6,109 bases of DNA from Betaproteobacteria bacterium. GTDB taxonomy: Bacteria > Pseudomonadota > Gammaproteobacteria > Burkholderiales > SG8-41. The first letter of the stretch is position 1; every line of letters begins with the position of its first letter. Shown piece by piece: positions 5,899 to 6,109 of this stretch. The notes beneath the pieces were generated by a model. The model did not search any database, was not told the DNA's origin, and was given only the letters and a program-made list of their open reading frames with translations. Position numbers and translations under genes: made by a program. The stretch lies in NCBI GenBank assembly GCA_029883965.1, contig JAOUIN010000145.1, forward strand, positions 1 to 6,109. Reading direction: 5' to 3'.

Positions 5899-6109
5899 CT
5901 ATGCGTGCAGCGCCTGTTTCAGGCGCATGACAGCCGAGTCGGGACTGGTCAGCACCGTGCGCCCGGCCAGCGCCGGGATCAGCCGCGTGGCGCTGGCCAT
6001 CGAGAACTGGCCCAGCACCAGCACGTCGCAATCGGTCAGTTTTGCCGCAGCACCCGCGATCAGGTTGTCATGGCCTTCGGCATTGCCGTTTCGGAGCGCC
6101 ACCGCTGCA
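5899..6109 (-). CDS. Aspartate/glutamate racemase-superfamily protein, C-terminal fragment (5' truncated by window edge)
   Basis: The frame runs open to the right edge; 69 C-terminal residues are visible and the true start is outside the window. The sequence has the last Rossmann-like unit of the Asp/Glu/hydantoin racemase superfamily: a helix (NLIAGAAAKL), the strand-turn CDVLVLGQFSMASA, then AGRTVLTSPDSAV and a closing helix. In classical racemases the turn after this strand carries the second catalytic Cys (as in GCTE); here it reads GQFSMA, so this member may not be a two-cysteine racemase. The GTG at 6102 is internal, because the frame continues two codons beyond it to the edge. The stop is followed 4 bases later by the glpK start, so the two form one transcript. 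The superfamily call rests on short sequence and is moderate; the substrate is unknown. Confidence 0.65.
   Translation of the reverse strand, partial: AAVALRNGNAEGHDNLIAGAAAKLTDCDVLVLGQFSMASATRLIPALAGRTVLTSPDSAVMRLKQALHA

Overview
The window is a GC-rich piece of bacterial chromosome, densely packed with genes. Codon use and gene content point to a betaproteobacterium, most likely Burkholderiales-like. The main clue is an orphan Bug/TctC-type solute-binding protein next to an MmgE/PrpD protein and an amidohydrolase, a mix typical of the catabolic gene sets of that group. This placement is inference; there is no rRNA or other phylogenetic marker here.

Layout. Bases 1-4349 hold four plus-strand genes. 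They are the C-terminal two thirds of an MmgE/PrpD-family protein (cut by the left edge), an ACMSD-type metal-dependent amidohydrolase/decarboxylase, a periplasmic Bug-family solute receptor with a signal peptide, and a 410-residue LVIVD-repeat beta-propeller of unknown function. Gaps are 34, 162 and 18 bases. The 162-base gap before the receptor gene carries repeated TCCGGC motifs and could hold a promoter or operator. The other two gaps suggest co-transcription. Bases 4413-6109 hold two minus-strand genes: the 3' end of an Asp/Glu racemase-superfamily gene (cut by the right edge), then glpK (glycerol kinase), whose GTG start lies four bases after the racemase-like stop. The two blocks converge on a 63-base gap at 4350-4412.

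How the genes may work together. The plus-strand block looks like an uptake-and-breakdown module for a small carboxylic acid. The receptor would bind it in the periplasm; its TctA/TctB membrane partners are not in the window. The MmgE/PrpD enzyme (dehydratase, isomerase or decarboxylase fold) and the ACMSD-like enzyme (non-oxidative decarboxylation or hydrolysis) would process it. The beta-propeller, rich in His and Cys at its blade entrances, is the least understood member and the best candidate for new biochemistry. The substrate cannot be read from the sequence. The glpK unit is ordinary in its catalytic residues, but its partner is unusual and it lacks the fructose-1,6-bisphosphate loop of the E. 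coli enzyme.

I saw no tRNA, rRNA, CRISPR array, insertion sequence or phage gene. No stretch over 300 bases lacks a gene.
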